Part shown: piece after piece, positions 28,247 through 35,628 of the stretch | Numbering within the stretch: position 1 is the first letter of the stretch | Layout: each line of letters opens with the position of its first letter | NCBI RefSeq assembly: GCF_013378445.1 | Contig: NZ_JABXYK010000007.1 | Coordinates: forward strand, 248,001 to 312,000 | From: Mycoplana rhizolycopersici | Lineage (GTDB): Bacteria; Pseudomonadota; Alphaproteobacteria; Rhizobiales; Rhizobiaceae | Direction of reading: 5' to 3' | DNA length: 64,000 nucleotides | Made by a program: the position numbers and the translations under genes | Notes under the pieces: generated by a model | Seen by the model: only the letters and a program-made list of their open reading frames with translations | What the model was told of the DNA's origin: nothing | The model's database searches: none

Positions 28247-28979
28247 ACAGGCGGCGACAAGGACCGGGCGCGGCAGGGCAGTGTTCGCGGTCTGCGCGCT
28301 GGTCGCTTCCCTTGCAGTCCTCTTGTCGCTCGGCACCTGGCAGATGCAGCGTCTCGCCTGGAAGGAAAGGCTTCTTGCCGACATGACGGAGCGGCGCCAT
28401 GCCGCACCCGTTGCAATCGAGGCGATCGAGCAGGTGAAGCGGGAAGGTGGCGACATCGAATACCGTCCCGTCACGGTCACCGGCGTGTTCGACCACGGTC
28501 GCGAGCGGCACTTCCTCGCAACCTTCGACGGCCAGTCCGGCTATCACGTCTATACGCCGCTGCAGATGGCCGACGGGCGCTTCGTCTTCGTCAACCGCGG
28601 CTTCGTGCCCTATGACAGGAAGGAGCCGCAAACGCGGCGGGAAGGCGAGGTCGAAGGCGTTCAGGCGATCAGCGGCCTTGCGCGCGACAGGCTTGCCGGC
28701 AAGCCGTCCTCGCTTGTCCCCGACAATGATCTGGCCAGGAACGTGTTCTACTGGAAGGACCTTTCGGCGATGGCATCGAGCGACGGTATTGCGCCCGAAG
28801 CGCTCGTGCCCTTCTTCGTCGATGCCGGCGACGCGCCCAATCCCGGCGGCCTGCCGGTCGGCGGCGTCACCCAGTTCGACCTGCCGAACAACCACCTGCA
28901 ATATGCAATGACGTGGTACGGGCTGGCACTGGCGCTGGTCGGTGTCAGCGGCTTCTATATCTGGCGCTCGCGGCGTTGA
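28239..28979 (+). CDS. SURF1-family oxidase assembly protein
   Basis: A 246-aa protein with two TM helices, one near the N-terminus (about 14-33) and one at the C-terminus (about 220-240), flanking a periplasmic SURF1 domain. Family features are LSLGTWQMQRLAWKERLL and the FVNRGFVPYDRKEP segment. SURF1 assists heme a insertion in cytochrome oxidase. The GTG at 28239 was preferred because GGGGA lies 8 nt upstream, giving an 8-bp overlap with DUF983; an ATG at 28215 is the alternative. Confidence 0.9.
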   Translation: MAEQAATRTGRGRAVFAVCALVASLAVLLSLGTWQMQRLAWKERLLADMTERRHAAPVAIEAIEQVKREGGDIEYRPVTVTGVFDHGRERHFLATFDGQSGYHVYTPLQMADGRFVFVNRGFVPYDRKEPQTRREGEVEGVQAISGLARDRLAGKPSSLVPDNDLARNVFYWKDLSAMASSDGIAPEALVPFFVDAGDAPNPGGLPVGGVTQFDLPNNHLQYAMTWYGLALALVGVSGFYIWRSRR

Positions 28980-29118
28980 GTCCGGCCGGCTGCCGGTTGG
29001 CGCTTTCATCGACGGCGATTTGTGATAAATGCCGGTGACTTCGCAAAATTGCGACCAGACGTCTGGCGGACACGCCTGCAAGCGCCCAAATGAACTGGAC
29101 ACCGGTGACATCCTGAAC

Positions 29119-30126
29119 ATGGCTTCTTCCACTGCCCTTTCTCCCCTGACGATCCGCCTCTGCGGCCCGCGCGGTTTTTGCGCCGGCGTCGACAGGGCGA
29201 TCCAGATCGTCGTCCTGGCGCTGAAGGCCTATGGCGCGCCGGTGTACGTCCGCCACGAGATCGTCCACAACCGCTACGTCGTGGAAGGGCTCGAGGCCAA
29301 GGGGGCGATCTTCGTGGAGGAACTCGATGAGATCCCCGAGGAGCATCGCGCCCAGCCGGTCGTCTTCTCCGCCCACGGCGTCCCGAAGTCGGTGCCGGAG
29401 GACGCGGTCGCCCGCAACCTCTTCTATCTCGATGCCACATGCCCGCTGGTCTCCAAGGTCCACAAGCAGGCCATGCGCCACCAGCGGCTCGGCCGTCACG
29501 TGGTCCTGATCGGCCATGCCGGCCATCCCGAGGTGATCGGCACCATGGGGCAGTTGCCGGAAGGCTCTGTCTCGCTGGTCGAGACCATCGAGGATGCCGA
29601 TGCCTATGTTCCCGCAGATCCCGACAACCTTGGCTTCGTGACGCAGACGACGCTTTCGGTGGATGACACGGCAGGTGTGATCGCGCGCCTGAAGGAGCGC
29701 TTTCCGAACCTGACGGCACCCGCGGCCGATTCGATCTGCTACGCCACCACCAACCGCCAGGAGGCGGTGAAGCAGGCGGCTCCGGGCTGCGATCTCTTTC
29801 TCGTCGTCGGCGCGCCGAACTCTTCCAACTCCAAGCGCCTCGTCGAGGTGGCCCTGCGGGCAGGCGCGAAGAGATCGCTGCTGGTCCAGCGCGCCGCCGA
29901 GATCGACTGGAACGACCTCGGCGAAATACGCACCGTCGGCCTGTCGGCAGGTGCTTCGGCGCCGGAGGTCATCGTCGACGAGATCATCGAGGCGTTCCGC
30001 GCCCGATACGACACGACGGTGGAGCTGGCCGATACCGTGGAGGAGACCGAGAACTTCCTCGTCAACCGCGAGCTTCGCGGCATCGAGCTGACGCAGGCCG
30101 ACATGGCATTCGTCAACGGGGAATAG
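29119..30126 (+). CDS. ispH: 4-Hydroxy-3-methylbut-2-enyl diphosphate reductase
   Basis: A 335-aa IspH/LytB. This iron-sulfur enzyme makes IPP and DMAPP in the last step of the MEP isoprenoid pathway. The three conserved cluster cysteines are in [25 protein letters not shown] and [11 protein letters not shown]. The catalytic Glu region [16 protein letters not shown] and the [11 protein letters not shown] motif also fit. The start [20 protein letters not shown] was preferred over an upstream ATG that adds 30 unlike residues. Confidence 0.97.
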   Translation: MASSTALSPLTIRLCGPRGFCAGVDRAIQIVVLALKAYGAPVYVRHEIVHNRYVVEGLEAKGAIFVEELDEIPEEHRAQPVVFSAHGVPKSVPEDAVARNLFYLDATCPLVSKVHKQAMRHQRLGRHVVLIGHAGHPEVIGTMGQLPEGSVSLVETIEDADAYVPADPDNLGFVTQTTLSVDDTAGVIARLKERFPNLTAPAADSICYATTNRQEAVKQAAPGCDLFLVVGAPNSSNSKRLVEVALRAGAKRSLLVQRAAEIDWNDLGEIRTVGLSAGASAPEVIVDEIIEAFRARYDTTVELADTVEETENFLVNRELRGIELTQADMAFVNGE

Positions 30127-30145
30127 AGTTGGCCGTCACGCGCAT

Positions 30146-30174
30146 CGCGCAAAAGTGCGTTGCGGTTTTGCGCG
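30146..30174. repeat. Hairpin-forming rhizobial intergenic sequence
   Basis: A 9-bp stem CGCGCAAAA / TTTTGCGCG encloses an 11-nt loop and is followed by an A-rich stretch. It lies between ispH and thrB and continues into sequence ending near CTGAAAGATCGCG (about 30230). The pattern resembles a short repeat often seen between rhizobial genes. No second copy was found in this window, so this is a recognition-based call. Confidence 0.4.
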
Positions 30175-30264
30175 AAAACATATGCGTAGTATCTAGAACC
30201 GAAGCGCGGGAAACGATTCTGAAAGATCGCGTCCGTGCATGGCCTTCAAGCGTGAGCTAGAGAT

Positions 30265-31230
30265 TTGGCAGTCTATACCGATATCACCGAAGACGACCTC
30301 GCCCGCTTCCTGACCAACTACGAGGCCGGGACGCTGCTTTCCTACAAGGGCATTGCCGAGGGGGTCGAGAATTCCAATTTCCTCCTGCACACCACGAAGG
30401 GCGCCTTCATCCTGACGCTCTACGAAAAGCGCGTCGATCCGAAGGACCTGCCGTTCTTCTTGGGCCTCATGCACCATCTCGCCGACCGCGGCCTGAACTG
30501 CCCTCTACCCCTGTCGCGCAAGGATGGCGAGTTGCTGGGCGAGCTTTCCGGCCGCCCGGCCGCGATGATCACCTTTCTGGAAGGCATGTGGCTGCGCAAG
30601 CCGGCAGCGAAGCATTGCCGAGAGGTCGGCCGTGCGCTGGCCGAGATGCATGTCGCAGGCGCTGGCTTCCAGCTCACCCGCAAGAACGCGCTTTCCGTCG
30701 ACGGCTGGCGGCCGCTCTGGGACAAGTCTGCAGCCCGTGCCGACGAGGTCGAGGCCGGCCTGCAGGACGAGATCGCCGACGAGCTGGATTTCCTCGAAAG
30801 CCATTGGCCGAAGACGCTGCCGCACGGCGTCATCCATGCTGACCTCTTCCCCGACAACGTCTTCTTCATCGGCGACCAGCTGTCGGGCCTTATCGATTTC
30901 TATTTCGCCTGCAACGACACCTATGCCTATGACGTATCCGTCTGCATCAATGCCTGGTGCTTCGAGAAGGACGGTTCGTTCAACATGACCAAGGGCATGG
31001 CGCTTTTGGACGGCTACGAGCAGGTGCGCCCGCTGAACGGGGCGGAGCTGAAGTCGCTGCCGCTTCTGGCGCGCGGCTCGGCTTTGCGTTTCTTCCTCAC
31101 CCGGCTCTACGACTGGCTGATGACGCCGCCGGGTGCCCTGGTGGTCAAGAAGGACCCGCTCGAATACCTGAAGAAGCTGCGCTTCCATCGCCAGGTGAAG
31201 TCGGCCGAAGAATACGGCCTGGTGCGATGA
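30265..31230 (+). CDS. thrB: Homoserine kinase (ThrB, APH-fold type)
   Basis: A 321-aa kinase that phosphorylates L-homoserine in threonine biosynthesis. It is of the aminoglycoside-phosphotransferase fold used by alphaproteobacteria, not the GHMP type. The catalytic loop is [15 protein letters not shown] and the metal-binding part is [16 protein letters not shown]. It initiates at TTG (30265), which gives the family N-terminus [11 protein letters not shown]. thrC is at 40725-42122. rnhA follows after 10 bp. Confidence 0.95.
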   Translation: MAVYTDITEDDLARFLTNYEAGTLLSYKGIAEGVENSNFLLHTTKGAFILTLYEKRVDPKDLPFFLGLMHHLADRGLNCPLPLSRKDGELLGELSGRPAAMITFLEGMWLRKPAAKHCREVGRALAEMHVAGAGFQLTRKNALSVDGWRPLWDKSAARADEVEAGLQDEIADELDFLESHWPKTLPHGVIHADLFPDNVFFIGDQLSGLIDFYFACNDTYAYDVSVCINAWCFEKDGSFNMTKGMALLDGYEQVRPLNGAELKSLPLLARGSALRFFLTRLYDWLMTPPGALVVKKDPLEYLKKLRFHRQVKSAEEYGLVR

Positions 31231-31240
31231 TGGTGCATCG

Positions 31241-31681
31241 ATGAAGCATGTCGACATTTTCACCGACGGCGCCTGCTCGGGCAATCCGGGTCCGGGCGGC
31301 TGGGGCGCCGTGCTGCGCTACGGCGAGGTCGAGAAGGAACTCTCCGGCGGCGAGCCGCAGACGACCAACAACCGCATGGAACTGCTTGCGGCCATTTCTG
31401 CGCTGGACGCGCTGAAGGCGCCTTGCGAGGTCGACCTCTACACGGACTCGAAATACGTCATGGACGGCATCGAGAAGTGGATCCACGGCTGGAAGAAGAA
31501 CGGCTGGAAGACTGCCGACAGGAAGCCGGTGAAGAACGGTGAGCTCTGGCAGGCCCTCGACGAGGCCCGCCGCCGCCACAAGGTCACGCTGCACTGGGTC
31601 AAGGGCCACGCCGGGCACCCCGAGAACGAACGCGCCGACGAGCTGGCGCGCATGGGCATGGAGCCGTTCAAGAAGCGGTGA
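31241..31681 (+). CDS. rnhA: Ribonuclease HI
   Basis: A 146-aa RNase HI, which cleaves RNA in RNA-DNA hybrids. The four acidic catalytic residues are visible: Asp in [16 protein letters not shown], Glu in [10 protein letters not shown], Asp in [11 protein letters not shown] and Asp in [11 protein letters not shown]. The His in [11 protein letters not shown] is also present. It is 10 bp after thrB, an arrangement common in rhizobia. Confidence 0.97.
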   Translation: MKHVDIFTDGACSGNPGPGGWGAVLRYGEVEKELSGGEPQTTNNRMELLAAISALDALKAPCEVDLYTDSKYVMDGIEKWIHGWKKNGWKTADRKPVKNGELWQALDEARRRHKVTLHWVKGHAGHPENERADELARMGMEPFKKR

Positions 31682-31732
31682 GGGCCTTTAAGCAGGGGCA
31701 GCAGGTCAGGGCTGGTCACGCGCCCTGAACCT

Positions 31733-32030
31733 GCCCGGGCTTCAATATTCTCCGTCATGCCGGACCTGATCCGGTATCCAGCCGCGTAAATCCTTGCGCG
31801 ATAGAGCATTTCCCGCGCCGCAGACGCGGCGCCGCTGGACCCCGGCTCAAGGCCGGGGTGACGGTAGCATGAAGCTGCCACACATCTCGTCGTCATGCCC
31901 GGGCTTCAATATTCTCCGTCATGCCGGACTTGATCCGGCATCCAGCCGCGCAAGTCCTTGCGCGAAAATGCATTTGCCTGCGCAGCCGACGCGGCGCTGC
32001 TGGACCCCGGATCAAGTCCGGGGCGACGGG
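31733..32030. repeat. Two tandem copies of the CCGTCATGCCGG dispersed element
   Basis: A segment starting GCCCGGGCTTCAATATTCTC recurs at 31897, a 164-bp period. Each copy runs through CCGTCATGCCGGAC, a GCGCG-rich centre, then GGACCCCGG...CCGGGG(C/T)GACGG. The ends pair as inverted repeats. The same family occurs twice in 20929-21408. The 413-bp gap between rnhA and the peroxiredoxin gene holds this and no gene that I could see. Confidence 0.8.
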
Positions 32031-32094
32031 AGCAGGGATGGCCAGTCGGCAAGGCGTGCAGGTGGGGCCAGTGCCGCAGGTCCTTCTGCTCGCC

Positions 32095-32580
32095 TCAGAG
32101 CTGCCCGATCATCGCAGCGGCGGCCGAGACGGTCGCCTGGCCGGGGCTTTCCTCGACGTTGAGCGTCTTGACCACGCCGTCCTCGACCAGCATCGAGTAG
32201 CGCTTGGAGCGCACGCCGAGGCCGCCTGCGGAGAGGTCGGCGTCCAGGCCGAGCGCCTTGGTGAAGGCTGCGTCCCAGTCGGCGATGAAGCGCAGCTTGC
32301 CGGCTGCACCCGTGGAATTCGCCCAGGCGCCCATGACGTGGTGATCGTTGACGGCGACGACGATGATGTCGTCCACGCCCTTGGCGAGGATCGCGTCACG
32401 GTTTTCGAGATAGCCCGGCAGGTGGTTCAGCGAGCAGGTTGGCGTAAACGCGCCGGGAACGGCAAAGAGGACGACGCGCTTGCCCGAAAACAGGTCGCCG
32501 GTGGATACGTCCACCGGGCCGTCCGCGGTGCGTTCCTTGAGCTTCAGGTCGGGCAGTCTGTCTCCTACGGCAATCGTCAC
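32095..32580 (-). CDS. Peroxiredoxin (Prx5/thiol-peroxidase type)
   Basis: A 161-aa peroxiredoxin of the Prx5 subfamily. The peroxidatic cysteine is in VPGAFTPTCSLNHLPGY, near residue 49, and the conserved catalytic Arg is in LGVRSKRYSMLVEDG. It reduces hydrogen peroxide and organic peroxides with thiol donors in the cytoplasm. The GTG start at 32580 was chosen for AAGGAG 8 nt upstream and for the family N-terminus TIAVGDRLPD. The next gene upstream on the same strand encodes a DsbD-N-domain protein. Confidence 0.93.
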   Translation of the reverse strand: MTIAVGDRLPDLKLKERTADGPVDVSTGDLFSGKRVVLFAVPGAFTPTCSLNHLPGYLENRDAILAKGVDDIIVVAVNDHHVMGAWANSTGAAGKLRFIADWDAAFTKALGLDADLSAGGLGVRSKRYSMLVEDGVVKTLNVEESPGQATVSAAAAMIGQL

Positions 32581-32647
32581 GATCGTTCTCCTTGGCTTGA
32601 AACGTCCGTGCGGACGCACGGCGGTCGCCGCGGAATATAGGCCGCGC

Positions 32648-33475
32648 TCAATCGATGGCAAGCTGCATTTCCAGCGTCTTCCCGCCACTCTCGGCGGTGA
32701 ACAGGAAATCGCCATCGGCGAGGTTCGCCGATTTCGGCCGGTAGCGCAGCGGCACCTCGATGCGATAGGCATCGCCCTCCCGCACCGGTGTAGCAGACGT
32801 GTCGAACTGGTAGCCGGGCGGCCCGGAAACGAAGACCTGCATCGGCCGCTCGGTCGTCGGCTCGGGCGCGGTAAACGACACCATCAACGCGTCGCCCGCC
32901 TTGTTCCAGTGCGCGTCGGTGACGGTGAAGCCGGGCGAAGGGGCAGCCGGCAGCGCCGCCACGGCGGCGGCGACGATTGCCTTTTCGACCGGATCGGTCG
33001 TCATCGCCGCCTTGACGCCGACCGACAGGTCAGCCTGGACGGGAATGCAGATGTTCTTGCACATGCCGAGGAAGATGGACGCAGAGATGTCGCCGCCATC
33101 GGCGGGCGCGCCGGTGCGCCGCAGCGTCAGCGGCAGGGCGACCGAGCGGTCGTAGCCGGCATAGCGCGTGAAGCCGTCGTCGAACTGCTTGGGCGCCGGA
33201 AAGCCGACCGACTGCAGCGTCAGCCCGGACTCTTTCGAAAACGTGATCGACGGTGATATGCCGCTTTGCCCCGGATCGCGCCAATAGGTCTTCCAGCCGG
33301 GTTCGAGCTTGATGTCGAGCAGGGCCGGGATCGCGCCGTCCGGCTCCTCAGGCAGTACTACCAGCCGCACACCGCCGCCCTGTGTTTCGAACCATGGCGA
33401 ACTCGCAGCCGCCGCCATACCCGGCGACAGGGCAAGGACACAGAGACCGGACAGGAGCAAACGAAAGCGTTTCAT
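32648..33475 (-). CDS. Periplasmic DsbD N-terminal-domain protein
   Basis: A 275-aa protein with a signal peptide (MKRFRLLLSGLCVLALSPGM, then AAAA) and a domain like the thiol-exchange N-terminal part of DsbD. The segment GMCKNICIPVQADL carries a Cys pair. The membrane and thioredoxin domains of full DsbD are absent, so it would need a separate electron donor if it is redox-active. The start was chosen at 33475, where the signal peptide begins. It lies upstream of the peroxiredoxin gene on the same strand, with a 67-bp gap. Confidence 0.8.
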   Translation of the reverse strand: MKRFRLLLSGLCVLALSPGMAAAASSPWFETQGGGVRLVVLPEEPDGAIPALLDIKLEPGWKTYWRDPGQSGISPSITFSKESGLTLQSVGFPAPKQFDDGFTRYAGYDRSVALPLTLRRTGAPADGGDISASIFLGMCKNICIPVQADLSVGVKAAMTTDPVEKAIVAAAVAALPAAPSPGFTVTDAHWNKAGDALMVSFTAPEPTTERPMQVFVSGPPGYQFDTSATPVREGDAYRIEVPLRYRPKSANLADGDFLFTAESGGKTLEMQLAID

Positions 33476-33665
33476 AAGATGCGCATGTAGCGTCGCTCGG
33501 AGCGAGATTCCATCAATTTCCGGCAATTCCCGATCATATTCTCTTGAATGTCGCATTCGCCAGCCCAGTTCATGGAGAGGGGTGCTCGCCGAGCATCGAA
33601 CAAAAGGGTCGCGGCGTCTAGAAGTCGCTTTTCATTTCGCCGCGAATTGATAGGCTGTTTGCATT

Positions 33666-34271
33666 ATGGCGATGTCGGTCCTGAAAAACAGACGTGAACG
33701 GGGCTTCCTTGACGGTCAATTCCTGATCGCCATGCCGGGAATGCTCGACAAGAATTTCGAGCGCACGGTGGTCTATATCTGCGCCCATTCAGACGATGGA
33801 GCGATGGGCTTCATCATCAACCGGCCCCAGCAGATGAGCTTTTCCGACGTCCTGCTGCACCTGCAGTTGGTCGAGGAGGATGAGCTGATCCGCCTGCCGA
33901 CGCGCACGATCGACTTTCCGATCCGCTGCGGCGGTCCGGTCGAAAGCGGCCGCGGTTTCGTCCTGCACTCGGACGACTACAGTTCCGAATCCAGCATCCC
34001 CGTCAGCGACGAAATCAGCCTGACCGCCACCCTCGATATCGTCCGCGCCATTTCGCGTGGCGAAGGCCCGCGGCGCGGCCTGCTGATGCTCGGCTATGCC
34101 GGCTGGGGCGCGGGACAGCTGGAAAACGAGATCGCCTCCAACGGCTGGCTGACCTGCCCGGCCTTCGACGAGCTGATCTTCGATACGCCGATCGGCGAGA
34201 AGTACGACCGCGCCCTTGCCTCCATGGGGGTCACGCCCGCGATGCTCTCGATGGAAGCTGGCCACGCCTGA
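33666..34271 (+). CDS. YqgE/AlgH-family protein
   Basis: A 201-aa protein of the UPF0301 (YqgE/AlgH) family. Hallmarks are [46 protein letters not shown] and [14 protein letters not shown]. Members are widespread, and in some species influence alginate or other regulation, but the molecular role is not settled. An alternative ATG lies two codons downstream. It is divergent from the DsbD-domain gene. Confidence 0.92.
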   Translation: MAMSVLKNRRERGFLDGQFLIAMPGMLDKNFERTVVYICAHSDDGAMGFIINRPQQMSFSDVLLHLQLVEEDELIRLPTRTIDFPIRCGGPVESGRGFVLHSDDYSSESSIPVSDEISLTATLDIVRAISRGEGPRRGLLMLGYAGWGAGQLENEIASNGWLTCPAFDELIFDTPIGEKYDRALASMGVTPAMLSMEAGHA

Positions 34272-34510
34272 CGCCCGATGCTCGAACGCGGGTGGGCAGC
34301 CGCCCGCCCGGCGCATGCACACGCATCAGATGCAGCCCCGACACGCGTCGCGCTCCCCGTCGTCCAGATCGGTCGGGCGAGGTGCCTTTGGATGGCCGAC
34401 GCAGGTCGATTGGGGCGGATAGAAGATCGTGCGGGAACCGAAGCCGGACAGGTGCGTTGTGTGCCAGCAATCCTCACGGCGCGGCATCCGGCCTGCCGTT
34501 GGAGACCCCT

Positions 34511-35572
34511 ATGCGGCTCTTTCAGTGCGACACCTGCGGTCAGACGCTTCATTTCCGCAACCGCCAATGCGTTCGCTGCGGCGCGCGGCTCGGCTTCGAC
34601 ACGTCGGAAATGTGCCTGCGCGCACTTGTCCCGGTCGAGGACGGGAGTTTCGAGGTCGTCGGCAAGCCGGGTGTGCTCAGGCGATTGTGCGACAATGCGG
34701 CGATCGACGTGTGCAACTGGCTGGTGCCGGAAGGAAGCGACCGGCCCTTCTGCCTTGCCTGCATGCACAATCGCATCGTACCGACCACCGATCCGGTCGG
34801 CCTGCAGCGCTGGCAACGCATCGGCGCTGCGCAGCAGCATCTCTTCTATTCGATCCTGCGCTGGAACTTGCCGCATCCGACCCGAGAGGAGCAGCCGGAA
34901 AAAGGTCTCGTCTTCGACTTCCTGGCCGACGAGCTCGACGCGAACGGCAACTTCGTTCCGGCGATGACCGGCCATGAGAACGGCCAGATCAGCCTGCGGG
35001 CGGCGGAGGCGGACGACGACGTGCGCGAGGCCGTCCGCGTCGCGATGGATGAGCGCCATAGGTCTCTTCTCGGTCATCTCCGCCATGAGGTAGGCCATTT
35101 CTACTGGGGGCGGCTGGTCGAAGACGAGGAGGATCTCGCCCGCTGCCGCGCCGTCTTCGGCGACGAGAGCGAGGACTACGGCACTGCACTTCAGCGGCAT
35201 TATCGCGAAGGCCCCCCGGCCGATTGGGAGCAGCGTTTCATCAGCCCCTATGCAAGCGCCCACCCGGCCGAGGATTTCGCCGAATGCTGGGCGCATTACG
35301 TCCACATCGTCGATACGCTGGAGACGGCGCGTGCCTTCGGCCTCAACACCGACCCGGGGGGGCACGAGGAACTGGAGGCGGATGTGACCTTTGATCCCTA
35401 CCGCGTCCGAAGTGCCAAGCGGCTGGTCGTCTCATGGGTGCCGCTCAGCGTCGCCGTCAACGAGATCCAGCGCTCCATGGGGCAGCCGGACAGCTATCCG
35501 TTCGTGCTGTCGCCCGCGGTGGTCGAGAAGCTGGAATTCGTCCGCAGCCTTGTGTCAAAGCCACGGGAGTGA
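34511..35572 (+). CDS. Zinc-ribbon putative metallopeptidase (DUF2248-like)
   Basis: A 353-aa protein. The N-terminal zinc ribbon has CDTCG and CVRCGAR pairs (about residues 5-22), with further Cys pairs in CLACMHN near 85. The metallopeptidase motif HEVGHFYW (HExxH) is near residue 195, and EDFAECWAHY further on could supply the third ligand. This matches the zinc-binding metallopeptidase family formerly DUF2248. No signal peptide, so cytoplasmic. The substrate is unknown. The start MRLFQCDTCGQTL was chosen because it begins the zinc ribbon. Confidence 0.85.
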   Translation: MRLFQCDTCGQTLHFRNRQCVRCGARLGFDTSEMCLRALVPVEDGSFEVVGKPGVLRRLCDNAAIDVCNWLVPEGSDRPFCLACMHNRIVPTTDPVGLQRWQRIGAAQQHLFYSILRWNLPHPTREEQPEKGLVFDFLADELDANGNFVPAMTGHENGQISLRAAEADDDVREAVRVAMDERHRSLLGHLRHEVGHFYWGRLVEDEEDLARCRAVFGDESEDYGTALQRHYREGPPADWEQRFISPYASAHPAEDFAECWAHYVHIVDTLETARAFGLNTDPGGHEELEADVTFDPYRVRSAKRLVVSWVPLSVAVNEIQRSMGQPDSYPFVLSPAVVEKLEFVRSLVSKPRE

Positions 35573-35628
35573 GGGGACAAGGCGTATGAAGAAACGGCGT
35601 GTCAGGGTAGGGACGATTGGTCGCCGGC

